Of a stretch of 64,000 nucleotides of DNA, positions 23,001-35,480 are shown one piece after another. Numbering within the stretch: position 1 is the stretch's first letter; each line of letters opens with the position of its first letter. Below the pieces are notes generated by a model. It saw only the letters and a list, made by a program, of their open reading frames with translations. It searched no databases and was not told the DNA's origin. A program made the position numbers and the translations under genes. This DNA comes from Welwitschia mirabilis. Taxonomy: Eukaryota > Gnetophyta > Gnetopsida > Welwitschiales. Where the stretch lies: contig JBOZIK010000001.1 in NCBI GenBank assembly GCA_051453625.1, forward strand, positions 186,358,189 through 186,422,188, read 5' to 3'.

Positions 23001-25564
23001 GCTAAGTATAAAATAATTAAATAATAATAAATATGAAGGACTAAGAACAAAAATTAAGTATTTAAATTAAAAGATTAAGATAAATTAAAAGTTAAATTAA
23101 ATGTAAAAATTAGAAGCTAAAATTAAAAAATCTAGTTTATTAAATCACTAATACTTTCAAGAATCACAAACATAAGAAAAACAGTAAGAGAAGAAACTAT
23201 TGTTGATTACTAGATATTTTGTTTTAGAGATTTCTTAAGCCAAAATTTAATCATCTAGGTTTTAAATACAACTTTATTTTTTAGAGCCACTATCACTATC
23301 ATGCCTTCTTTTAGGGTCCCTGATTAGTGAATGTCATTAGCATTTAAGTTTTAGATAAGGATGAAATAATTATCACAAAATTACAATGCTAATTTCCACA
23401 TGTAAAGGTAGCTAAATGCTAAATTACCTTGAACTAAGGTCCCACATATGACATGGACTTTTGTTATTAAGGCATAGTGAAAAGTTAATCTAATTTAAAA
23501 ATTTACCATTATCCTCACATTTGATAAATTCAAAAGTTGGATGTACCCTAGGTAATAAAGTAATTTGATTTTTCTACTTTACATCAATACTAAATATGTT
23601 TGATAAGATCCACTTATATACATTTGTGAGTCAAGGGATTGATTTTATTAAGCTATGAAATCTCTACAAGCATCTATATAAAATTGTGCTAAAGATTTTA
23701 AAAAAACATATTCTAAAGTTTTATTTGAGTTAATTGTATTCTCTTATCATTGTCATGTTATTTCATGAAATAATTACATTATTAAAAATAAAAGTAAAAA
23801 TGAAAAAAATAACATAACCAATGCAAGTAAAATATAATAAAGATAAAAATAAAAAAATGTAATCAATATTCTATCAATTAATAACATCTACAAGATTTAT
23901 ATGATTTATGTAGTTGGACCTTATTAAAATTACCTTTACAACCTTCATATGATTTATGTTGTTTCATCATATTGAAACTCCATCTTAGTTGGCTATGATT
24001 ATGCTAGCCTCATTACTATGTAAATTTTATTTACTATTGATTTTTTCACTTTTCGACTAAACTTTGGTTAATTACATCAACGATAAATGAACCTCTAATG
24101 TATACTTGCCTTATTAATTTTGCTCATCTTTAACCATGTAAGAAGTTTATCTCAGATTTTTATGATAGTTATTTTTAAGATCAGCTAAATGAAGTGTAAA
24201 ATAAATTTGTAGTTAATTCCATTAATCTTGTTACTCCTACATTACAACATTTATATGATTGTATTAAGATAACACATAAAAATGATTTAGAGGGAATAGA
24301 TTTGCACTTTTCATCTATAGAAGATTAAAATATAATGACAAAGTTGATGGACGATATACCTAAAGAAGGATTTGGAATAAGGAGGTGCATCGCAAAAAGC
24401 CAAATCAGAATTTAATTTCTTGGATTCAGCTATCATATATGATAATAAACTAAGAAATCTAGAGCATTCACTATATGATAAACGGACATTACACATTCCT
24501 AGAAAAACCTTAAATAAGATGTCTACATCTCAGAGACAATACTAGAACACTAAAATATAGTATATGGATGTTGTATTATGTTTTAAAGTGGTATGTCTTA
24601 GACTACATAAATGATTCTATACTATAAGCATATTAGATTATCTTCTTATAAATTCAAATGTATTTAGTGAATATATGCTATAAGTCTATTGTGTATGCAA
24701 CTCCAAGAAAGTATTTCTTGTATGCTCAAAGAACAAGTACATCTTTAGGTTTTTATTTTAACTATTAAATAGAAACCTTAAACTCTTTCACATATACTAA
24801 TTTCTATAGAATTACTTCTAAAAGCTCATAGAATAAACTATGTAAAACCTAAAACCTTACTTTCAATGATATGTCACTTGTTATTTTGTTTTTTTTGTGG
24901 GAAAAAGAGTAGTTTTAGAATAACAATCCCTCTATTAATCCACTTATACTAACCATGTTAAAGTTGGTTCTTCACAATTCTAAAACAAGGCAAGTTTTAT
25001 GAGCTATGTGAGCTAGATGCTAAAATTGGATAAAGAGAGATTTATTAGAAAATGGTAATCCATGAAGTTGGAAAAATAAGTAGCACTCCTATACACTCCT
25101 TTTTCTTATATACCAGGTATAATTTAATGTAATCCTTGGAAAATGACATGAACCTCAGTATTATTCTATAAGTTTCAATAAAGCAAGAGTTTTAAATCAT
25201 TAAATAATCTTAACTATAGGTGCAGAAAAAGGGATGGATTGCATGTATGTATTAAGATTTTTGTTGATCAATGAAAAGTAGAAAAGGCTTGGAAATAAGA
25301 AGAATGAGCATATGGGATAGATGATTATCCTAAAACAAGGTCAAACAATCTCATTTGAGGGTGACAGATTCATTAGTAAAGCTCTACAAAGGGTTCAAAA
25401 TTAAATTTTTAAGGGATTGGGGAAAAAAAGGGGGTCGAGTGAAATGAAATGTTTTAGCATCATTCTTGTCAAGCAAGAATTATGGAGATAATAGAACAAG
25501 ATAATGATTAGCACAATCATGAAATTATTGAAGAGTTCTATTGGAAAATATGAATGTCTTAAAT
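20019..25564. other. AT-rich intergenic DNA, nothing recognised
   Basis: I read both strands for reverse transcriptase, integrase, gag, transposase and common host-protein motifs and found none. The longest open frames are short and have no family resemblance. A/T homopolymer-rich stretches occur near 23020-23120 and 23760-23860. Confidence 0.6.
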
Positions 25565-25664
25565 NNNNNNNNNNNNNNNNNNNNNNNNNNNNNNNNNNNN
25601 NNNNNNNNNNNNNNNNNNNNNNNNNNNNNNNNNNNNNNNNNNNNNNNNNNNNNNNNNNNNNNNN
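25565..25664. other. Assembly gap (100 N)
   Basis: A run of 100 N in AT-rich DNA. The flanks do not repeat each other, unlike those of the gap at 2992. Confidence 0.95.
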
Positions 25665-28600
25665 TTAAATAAATATTTTTAAGAATAGGAAAGTTTGAGG
25701 TGAATGAAATCAATGGTTTGAGGTTTTAGGATGTAGTCTCTATGTGCCAAATGGTAGTATAAATAAGTTATAGTTGTAAATGAGGGAATATTAGGCAATG
25801 AACGTACAAATAATTTTGTAGGCATGTAATAACAACATTAGAAGTTAATAGGAGAAGGCTATAAGCTTTTAATGTATTCATTAGCTAATAAATATTATGT
25901 AATAAAAAACACTTATGTCAAATACTCTTCTAGAGAGTATGTTTTATATGTTGCATAGTTAATAGTTAATTTATAATTATAATAACTGAGACATTGAAGT
26001 TATTAGCTTATTATCCATTGGTACCATTTCTTCTATATAATAGAATTACAAAATACCTATACCATTGTACATCCCTATGAAACTGGGATATTATGTTTTA
26101 ATTGATGAATCTCTAGACCATCCATTTTATCCTTGATTTGTAGACATTAGTGTTTGAATGTTTATTTGGAACATTCTTGACTTTTATTAAGGCATGCACT
26201 ATTTTATTATTGTATGATGTTCAATTATTATATAATGTTTAATCAAGATCTTAACTATAGGTACTAGATGTTTACTGATGGTATCTTACTTTGTTGGTCA
26301 ATGATATTCTAGATTAACTCAATTTTGTCTAATTCTCTTGCTTTGAGGATCCATAGTTTTGTGATAAATAGTACTTAAACTAATTTCTTTTTATTCTATA
26401 ACTCATCTAAACATATCCAAGTAGTCCAAACAAAGGTATTTATCGAAGGACCAACGTAGACTTCTATTAGTTCTTTGATAATCCCTAGTGAGTTAGGCTG
26501 AAGAATTTATATTTCTAACATTTAAAAGGAACTAAGCATAAAGGCAAATTAATTGCAAGAAAGGATTATGTCAACATTAAACCCCCTAGTACAAATGAAC
26601 CATTACCTACATTAGTTTAAAGGATACAAAATGAAAATGCAATAATATGTTAAGAAGAGAATATAACTAATAGTACAAGAATTCATCCTTACATAAGTCA
26701 TATACAACATAAAATATAAAAATTTAAGCACCTTATCTAATGTTAACTTACATGATACTCTGGAGAAGTCCTTGATGTTTTTTTCTTATCATCATCAAAT
26801 ATTTGTAGCTTAGGTCTTACTCTTCACAAGCTAAATATATCTTCTTTGGTTTCAAGATTAAATTTCTTATAGGTGCATTAATGACAACCATTGAATTACT
26901 CATGCCAGAATGAATCTATCCATGGGCATACAATTTTTTAATTAACAAGTAAAGCTATATTTCTTTCAACTCTATATAGTCCGATTTTCTTTTGTTTTTT
27001 ATGTTAACAGTTTTTGTTATCTATATACAAAATTTTAGGAGTCCAAATTCAAATGGAAAGGCAACCTTACAATCTTTACATATTGATAATATTAGATGGA
27101 GGATGTTGGGGAATTCATTTTCTTTAAGAGACATTAGTTTGTGACTGTTATTAGTTTTTGAAAGTAGACATTCTAGGATGTCTTTCTGATTCATAGTCTT
27201 GTTGTATATTTATTTTTTCAAACCTATGAAAAGCATCATTCTAATGATTATTTCTAAATGTATATGTGATGTAAAATAGTTTTGAAGCTTTCATATGAAT
27301 ATGGTGGTAAAGATAAACATGAGAAATGCCTAGAAAGTGAAAGTGGAAGATATAACATTTGGTGGAACACTAAGTATCAAACTAACTAATTTGGTTTCTC
27401 TCATATGTGCTCTTTGTTTTGTCCATTCTTGGGCCTTATATGTTTTTTATAAGATTTTGAAGGTTTCAGAAAGTAAACTTGATTTTATGTTTTGAGGAGG
27501 TTTTCTATTAAAGTTTTCTTTAGAAAATAGAATGGATAATCTTCTTTTGCAATATTGTTTCATTATCCTCTTAAGTAGAATGATAATTCTTTTCAGCCTA
27601 TGTAGTGAGAGGAAGTAATGCTAATTTGCAATATGGGTAAATTACTTTTACAAAATGAAAATTTATTGCAAGAATAAGAATGTGTATTTTATTTACCCTT
27701 TCAAAGATAAGATGTGGGAACTCGATCATTATTAGAGATTAAAGACTTGTCCTTTCTTTGTGATATGTAGCTAAACATACCATTCTATTGTGTTCTAAGT
27801 ATTTCTTTTCTACTGTCTTTACTCTTTTAATTGATGTTTTGAAATATATATAGAAAAAATTAAACTTGTATATGAGTTTGCACATTTAACATTTTCCTAA
27901 TAATAATAATCTGATATATGAATCTTTCTTATTTAGATTGGATAGGTCTAGATAGGCCTGTCAATGTATGATGACATTGATATTTGGAGTTATATAACCC
28001 TTTGTTATATTTAGTTATTGCAAAATAAAATCTTTATGACATCAAGGCATTACTTCTATTCTAGTATGCAATTTATTACAAAATGGAATCTTACTATGAA
28101 ATAAAATTTTACTACGCTAATGCATTTAATGATGTGTAACTTGTACATAGAATTCTAGTACTTTTGTGAGAAATGTTAGCCATGCTATTGTATTAAAATT
28201 CTACTAGAAATTATTTATATTATTTATGAAAATAAGTTATCTTTAAGTCTTTGATAAATGTCTCTTTTGAGAAAAAGTAATAATTTTTCTTTAACATCTC
28301 TTAATCTTGAAGGTAAGCCATCAAGCTATAAACCACATGTAGGGTTTAGTTATTTTAATTGTTCCCTTAGGACATCTACTAGCTAATGTTATAATAGAAT
28401 TCTATTATTGAATCAAGATGTTCTTGTTGAAGTTTATAGTTCTGTTATTAGCATTAATGGCATATGATGACTTATTTGGTTTTATATACATGTGCAACCA
28501 CCATATGGGAGAACCTACTAATAGCCAATTGACAATATATTATGGACAAAGCATGCAAGTATTTGATGATGTCTTACCTAAGAAGGTGAGAAATTGAAAA

Positions 28601-29139
28601 TTGAAATTTATTTATGGTGATATCTTTGACTACCCATTTTCATTCTTCTTAGTTGTATATTATGGTTTTGTTTAAAGTGGAGATAGAGACTATCATTGAA
28701 TTAAAAGGCTCTAGTGGATGCTGATGGTTAATAATGTATTCTCATTAAGAAAGATCATCTTCATTGTAATCCTCAATAATTCCTTCTTTTATTACTCCAA
28801 ATCATACTTAGCAATCATCTAGTTCTTTGTAGAGATAGGAAAGCATTATCCCTAGCATTAAGAGGCAAAGAGATGAGGGCTAACTATAATGCATATAGAT
28901 AGTGAAAACTCATTTTAAAATGCTTCTAGCACCACATTTGATATGAACTATGCATAAATTTAAATTATCTAGACTATTAAAGCATCTTATAAAAAGGCAA
29001 TTACAAGGCCGACATTGTGATTGCCTTGATTCTATGCTATATGAAACTACTTCTAATGAGTTATGGTTGTTTTACTTGAAGTTAAACTAAAATCTCAAGA
29101 TAATTACAAATAAACAAATCAATAAAGAAAAAAAATCAA
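25665..29139. other. AT-rich intergenic DNA, nothing recognised
   Basis: I see no coding motif, LTR end or tandem array here. The stretch ends where the duplicated segment starts (about 29140). Confidence 0.55.
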
Positions 29140-29489
29140 AAGTATTGTTACATAATATTTGCTTCATACTTAGGTTTTAAAGCTATTTTTCCTTCAAATT
29201 GACTTTGATGGTTACATGCCTCATTTCTATGAGCAGATCTCCATGTTCTTTGTAGTCTCTTGGCAATGAGAGTTTTTTTTTTTTTTAACCATTATAAGAA
29301 TCATACTTTATTGACTATTCCATTTCATGCTTATGTAGATATCTGTGCATAGTAAATTGAATATGATAGAAATTCAATAATGGATTATGATCTTATAAGA
29401 AATAAAGAAGAGGTATAATATACCTACTAATGACAATAAAAATGATACAAATAATTTTAAAGAGGTACAAAAAAATTGGAATAGTACCA

Positions 29490-29552
29490 ATGTCTTACCC
29501 AGTTGGCTAAAGTCATTTACATTTGAAGGCAAATATTTAGGTTCAAATTTCT
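29490..29552 (+). ncRNA. tRNA-derived (SINE-like) segment, copy 1
   Basis: An A-box-like 'tacccagttggctaaag' is followed about 35 bases later by a B-box-like 'ggttcaaattt' (29540-29550). This is the polymerase III promoter arrangement of a tRNA-derived SINE. The counterpart at 37545-37605 shows it predates the duplication. Confidence 0.5.
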
Positions 29553-31907
29553 AGTGGGAAGAACCTATAATGCTCCTCCTAAAGGAAACTAGTTAGATTC
29601 TACATTATTAAACTCACAAACCATATTAGCAATGAATTCAATTATTCCATAATGTTCTTGTATTTCATAACCTATTATAGTTTCTTATTATAGCACAAAA
29701 ATAAGGAGCTTTTCTAGGGTAGATTAGCTAACAAAGCATATATATTTTTAAAAAAAATTTAAAAAAGTAATTTACTTACATATTAATTTTTTTCCTTAAA
29801 TAATAACTAGAAATTAGTATCCTATTAATAATTTCCTATATGATTAAAAATAATTTGAAATAAATGATAAAAATAAATAAAGTTAGTGGAATCAAAACAA
29901 ATAATAAAAGTTATATTTAAATAAGACACTTAAAGGAGAACCTATAGTTATCTTATCCTTGCATTATTTTCATTTCATTCTTAATTAAAGCCTTAGAAGA
30001 AGCTAACATGTAAAGAGAAATAACTCTGAAGCCAAATTCTTGAAAGATAATAATAATGATGTATTATCATCATCATATGGTCTTAAAATCTAAACAACTA
30101 TGTATGTTTTTGAATTTTTCTTAAAAATTTGGTTTTATTTCATGCATTTTAGAATATTTTTCTAGAGTCTTTTAATGATTGATTATTAATACATTAAAAA
30201 TAATCAATTAATGATCCTATAAATCTATCAGTTTAAATGCTATAAGAATAAATCCATTAAGTGTTAATTATTAAGTGTTATTAAATTCCATATATTAAGC
30301 ATCTAGGATATGATTCATCTATTAAGCATTACAAAACCCCTATATTAAGTGTACAAAATCCTATCCATGAATTTTAAAAAAGTCCTATATCATCATAGAT
30401 TAATGGAAAGAATAATAAAATTACATAATGATCTTAAATTGATAATATTTAGGATGAATTCCTAGTATGTAATAGTGGATTTTCTATATCTTTTTATAAT
30501 TTATATGATGAATGATTTAAAAAATTAATTTTTCTTCTTTTTTTAATTAAATTAAAAGGCCTTTTTTGAAGAATAAATAAAATAAGTACTAAATAAAAGG
30601 GAAAATAAACCTATGTTTTCATTATTATAATAATTTATTTTTAGTATAAATAATATTTTTTTGTATTTTTATGATGTTTTTACATGTTTTCACATAACTA
30701 GACATGTATACACATTGCATTAGCACATATTGTATGGAAGAAAAATCTCTGCTTGTGGAAAACACAAATACTTAAATGAAGAAAACTACTATATATTATT
30801 ATAATGCATAATATCCCTTAACAATAACTCTAATATACATAGGTAAGCCTTTTACTTAGTTGATCATATTTATTTAAAAGAATTTCAATACCTCAGATTA
30901 TGGCAAAAGTATGTAAGATGATATCTAATAAGGATCCCTTTACACCTAATGTGGATTATTCTTTTGAGGATGAATAGCCTAAGCCAATAATGTCTTAAGG
31001 GTATGGCTATCATAGGTAATATATCTATTATTTCATTAATACATGATTACTACATCATAAGTCAAAAGAGTAATCTTGACATTAATACTTAACATTTGAC
31101 ATTTTAGTTTGTTAATATTACAAGTTATACATGACTAATAAATACATTAAAAAAATCAAAAAATTATCAATAGATATGGTTTAACATGCTTCTACTCCTT
31201 TAATAACATCATCAATCTTGTAGTTACTTGTATCAATATTGTGATTTATAAGTATCTTGACTATTCACATTTCGCTCTGGTACTTATATGTCTTATAAAA
31301 ACCATATTATTATATATTCCTTACATTTATTTTTATCATCTATTCATATTTCATTTATTTTTGTATATTTAGTTTTCTATTCTTTACTATGGTATTTTTA
31401 ACAAAAAGAAAAATGATATATCCATTACTTGCTAATTCTTATATACCACAAATGTTTGTAATGATTCTCTTAATCTATTGATAAATCAATATATTTGTAT
31501 AAAATCATTCTAGATTATTTCTTCATATAATAATATTATCATAATCTTTAACTAAGAAAAGTATCCCATGCATGTATGTTATTTTAGACCTTGTGATACC
31601 CTCCATTATTTCTGATAATACTAAAAAGAATGATGAAAATGTAAGGAGGATTACCAAGGAAGTGTAACATATAAAACATGTTAAGATGATGAAAGAACTT
31701 AATGTAATTTTGTATACACAACCATGTAACAAAAAGGAGGGGATTTAAGACATAGCTTTACATGTTGTTGTAAACTCTCTCAACTTAAGAGAGGGAAATG
31801 GGGATGATCACTCTTTGAGATGGAATGTTGTAAAAATGTTGAGGGCAAATTATTACAATGTGGGTTTCTGTAAGACCATCACTAAAAATGTGGAAGACCA
31901 AAAATAA

Positions 31908-32090
31908 ATTGATGTGTTAATGCCTTAATAACATTATATTGTGAATACAGTATTAGAGGGGCTAAAGATCCCTCTAAAGTGATTAAATGTAAAATAAACC
32001 ATAACAATAGATTAGGAGAGAACTTTTAATATAAGAAATAGAGGAAAATTTTNNNNNNNNNNTTGATGTGTTAATGCCTCAATAACATTA
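31908..32090 (+). repeat. Short direct repeat around a 10-N gap, copy 1 only
   Basis: 'Ttgatgtgttaatgcct' plus 'aataacattatatt' occurs at 31909 and again right after the 10-N gap (32053-32062), at 32063. Copy 2 has it once (39800). The ~150 bp in between is either an insertion unique to copy 1 or an assembly join of non-identical copies. Confidence 0.6.
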
Positions 32091-33917
32091 TATTATGAAT
32101 ATGGTGTTTATAGAATGATTTTAAATCACCAAGCCATGCTTACCTAGAGTTGTTTTAGAAGTTGTTCCTTGTGTTTATGAATAGTATTAATGAAATTAAC
32201 AATGTTGATGCAGATAATGTGTAAGAAAATGCAAATCTCTATGAAAGGCATTAGCTCACAAATTCCTCTACAATACAATAGTACATAACTACTTGAACAT
32301 CTTCATGTGAGCCTAAAATTATTCCATTACCTAGTTTTAAAGGGGTTGAGACATCCTAAGTAATTGAACATTGAAGAACAATGACTATGAAGGGAAAGAG
32401 AAATTTTAATACAAGAAACATAGAAAAAAGTTAAGATAATTAGAATATTTAATAATCCTTCCATCTCCTATAGTAAGTATAAGAAGTGTTGTAAACCTAA
32501 TAGTAATGATGATGAGGCCATGTAAAGACCCATGTAGTTCAATTGATAAAAAGAAAAATTTATCACCATTCATATCTCTAATTCTCTATTAAATTTTAAA
32601 ATTATTTTAAATTTTATTTTAATTTCATATTACTTTTCATAGGATAATTAAAATTAATTTTTCAATTTAATTACATATAACTTTTTTTTTTATTTTATAG
32701 TCAATTTTTTACTATTATAAAGGACAATACGGTGATAGTCTAAATACTAAGATAATTTTCCCTTTGGATTAGGTTTAAGATTATCATTCTTAACACACTA
32801 TTAGGTCCTAAGCATAATGAAAATCATTCATTTAATGCTAATTGTAAAAGTACATACAATAAAGGTAGGATTATTAAATGTTTTGAGTTGCCACCCACAC
32901 CATAATCAAATAAAACTTTTATATAAGTAATCCATGCTAGTTAAATATTTTAATGTTGACAATAATTAAAGTAACAAATATTTTTTTGTGGTAATTTTAA
33001 AATAGTTTAAGATTATATTATCAATACATGTTTTATGAAAATTTATCATATATTATTAACAATAATAATTTTATAATATTAACCTTTTAATGATTTACAT
33101 AATCCTCATTTATTGTTATTATTATTAGTTATAACCATCTTATAGAAGAATACTTGGTAACTAGGCAAGTGTTGAAAGTTGTACATGTCTTATAATCTTT
33201 GTTTACATAATATTTTTAAAAAATCATAATCATAATTCTATGGAAACCTATATGAAAAAATAAATTAAAAGGGAAAAAAATGAACAATGATTTTTATCTT
33301 TTTTTAATAACTTCTAATACCCACTTTTTTTTCCCATTTAGTGTAAAGCTTGGTTACATATAACTATTAAATATATGTATATAGATTGTAATAGTTATAT
33401 CATTTTCTTCTTTTATCTATTTTCTTAACTCTTGTAATATGTAATAAAAGAGATACTTCTTCATGGATTTTAAAATTTAAAATATGTTTCTAGTATGATT
33501 GCTCTACTTGTTTTTAATAGTATGAAGAAAATAAAATATGTATTATCTTAATATTATTCTTTGGAGGTTTTTCTATTTTGTTTTTTTATTTTAATTTTTA
33601 AGAAACATTTCTTCTTTTATTATTATATATAAAGATATACAACATAGATATGATTTTTTAAAAGAAAAAAAGATAAAATTTATAGAATTAGATGTCCTTA
33701 TGTTGTGGTTATATCTAGCTAAGCATACACTGATCAAGAAAGATATCATACCAAGGATTTAGAAACAGAAAAAGGAATTAGTTTCTAAATCATAATTAAA
33801 GAAAAATAATAAAAATCATCTATTGTAAAGGAAATTAAAAGCATCGTCCATACTATTATATCAACATCCTCCTATGCTAGAAGTGATACATTACACAAGT
33901 CCTCCTTTTTTTTTTTT

Positions 33918-35480
33918 GGTTAGAATATCCTTTACTTCCTTTAGTTTGATTGTTTTGTTTAATGCCTCTTGGGATCTATGATGATTTTTATCATCATGTC
34001 ATTAAAGCATTAATTATTTGTGAGATTTAATAATTTCCTAGTAGTTCACATCTGGCTTAATCCTAAGGATGCCATGATACTCCTTCCCATCTTAAACTTT
34101 CTCAACATCATCATACCTTATTTCTAAATTTGAATTCCTAGAGGCTACTTCATCCTTTGTTTTCTCCTTAGTATAAATATCTGCTGAGGAATCAAAATAA
34201 TTTGATGGTCATTATGGCTCTCTTCAAGTTCTTCCTTTGTTTCTATAATAGGTCCTTGAGGCTAGATGATCTCTCTGTCTATTTACTATATTATCTTAAG
34301 AATCATCATCATTAATGATTCTTAGGGTTGGTTTGCTAGCTCACTACATCTACAAATGTATATTCTAGTTTAGACATTTATAGAATTTGGATTTACTTTG
34401 TTCTTCTAGTTAAATTTAGGATGCTCTTTCACCTTAACTATAATGCACTTCCAGACTAGCCTAGCCTTCCTTCTATGTGGCTATAGCATAATGTTGCTTA
34501 ACATTTTATGAATTAGACTAAGAAATCATGGATTCCTTAGTTTGAATTTATACTTCAAGTACCTCTAAATTTCTTATTTTCCCTATCTTCCTTGATCTTG
34601 TTAAAGGATTATGAATTTTGGTATCTCTATGTTATTCTATGGTCCTATGTTTATGTAGTATCTTTCACATTGTTAAGTTCATCTTCACTTTTATTCACTC
34701 TAATTTACTCTTTTTTGTCCTACTTCTATGAAACATTCTAATTCTGATGTGGTTCTTTATTATTAAAAGGTATTTGCATCTCTAGTTATTCCTTTTAACC
34801 ATGTTTAAAACTAAATCCTATCATTCATATCTTAGTTTAAATTACATTAGTGAAGTATGCATTCTTTGACTCCTCTTCTAGTTTAATAACTTGTTGTCTA
34901 CTTAGCTCCACATTCCCAATGTTTACACTTTTAACAAATTCTATGGAACATTTGATTAATCCTAAATGTATTCTTTTTATTATGGCCTTTAATTTTTCTA
35001 TAAAGAAATAAGCCAAATTTAATTTTTTTCCTCTTAGTGCTAATAGAAAATTAAAATGTAATCCCCTTGAAATGATTGCCATCCAAAGTTAAAAAGATAT
35101 TGATAAATTTATCTATCATTTTTTATGGCCCTTAGAGTAATAATTCTAATGTATCCTTTTGTTTTTCTTAATGCCTTCCTCCTAAATAACCTATCTGCAT
35201 ATGTGTACCCATGAAACAATGGGTGAATAAAATCCCCCTCCATTAGAAGTCATAGTATATGAAATTAAATTAAAGTCATTAAATACTATCATCTTATTAT
35301 TACTAACACATCATTGATTAGGGATTTCTTTGTGTTTAATATTTTTTTTCCTTTAAGCTATAATAATATATCCCAACCCACTTCTTTGAGGTTGTTCTAG
35401 AGTTGTACATTTCATTTGAATCTCTTTCCATCTACTAGCTCAAATTATGGTTCTCTACCAATTTCTTTCATCACTAGAGC
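33918..35480 (-). other. Unidentified coding-looking stretch beyond the LINE, copy 1 (open frame 34837-35082)
   Basis: On the minus strand, 3' of the LINE, several frames read like protein. The longest open one (34837-35082, 81 codons) contains 'LAYFFIEKLKAIIKRIHLGL' and 'CSIEFVKSVNI', matched in copy 2 (51900-52121) by 'TYFFIDKLNDIIKIMHLGL' and 'CFIEFVKSVDI'. Nearby pieces ('RDTKIHNPLTRSRKIGKIR', 'IYTKEKTKDEVASRNSNLEI') are lysine- and charge-rich. I do not recognise the family. It could be a LINE-associated ORF, the ORF1 of an adjacent LINE, or an unrelated gene relic. A run of 11 T at about 33907-33917 could be the complement of a LINE poly(A) tail. Confidence 0.4.

Noticed and set aside
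24311-24496. Minus-strand 61-codon frame in the gene-poor stretch.
   Set aside because: It is short, with no motif and no neighbouring coding context.
31523-31732. Minus-strand hydrophobic 69-codon frame, matched at 39415-39624 in duplication copy 2.
   Set aside because: The match is explained by the segmental duplication. It has no family resemblance, and hydrophobic frames are expected from T-rich strands.
32530-32600. tRNA-like 'tgtagttcaattgataaa', resembling an A-box.
   Set aside because: No convincing B-box follows at the right distance, and the copy 2 counterpart (about 48860) is further degraded.
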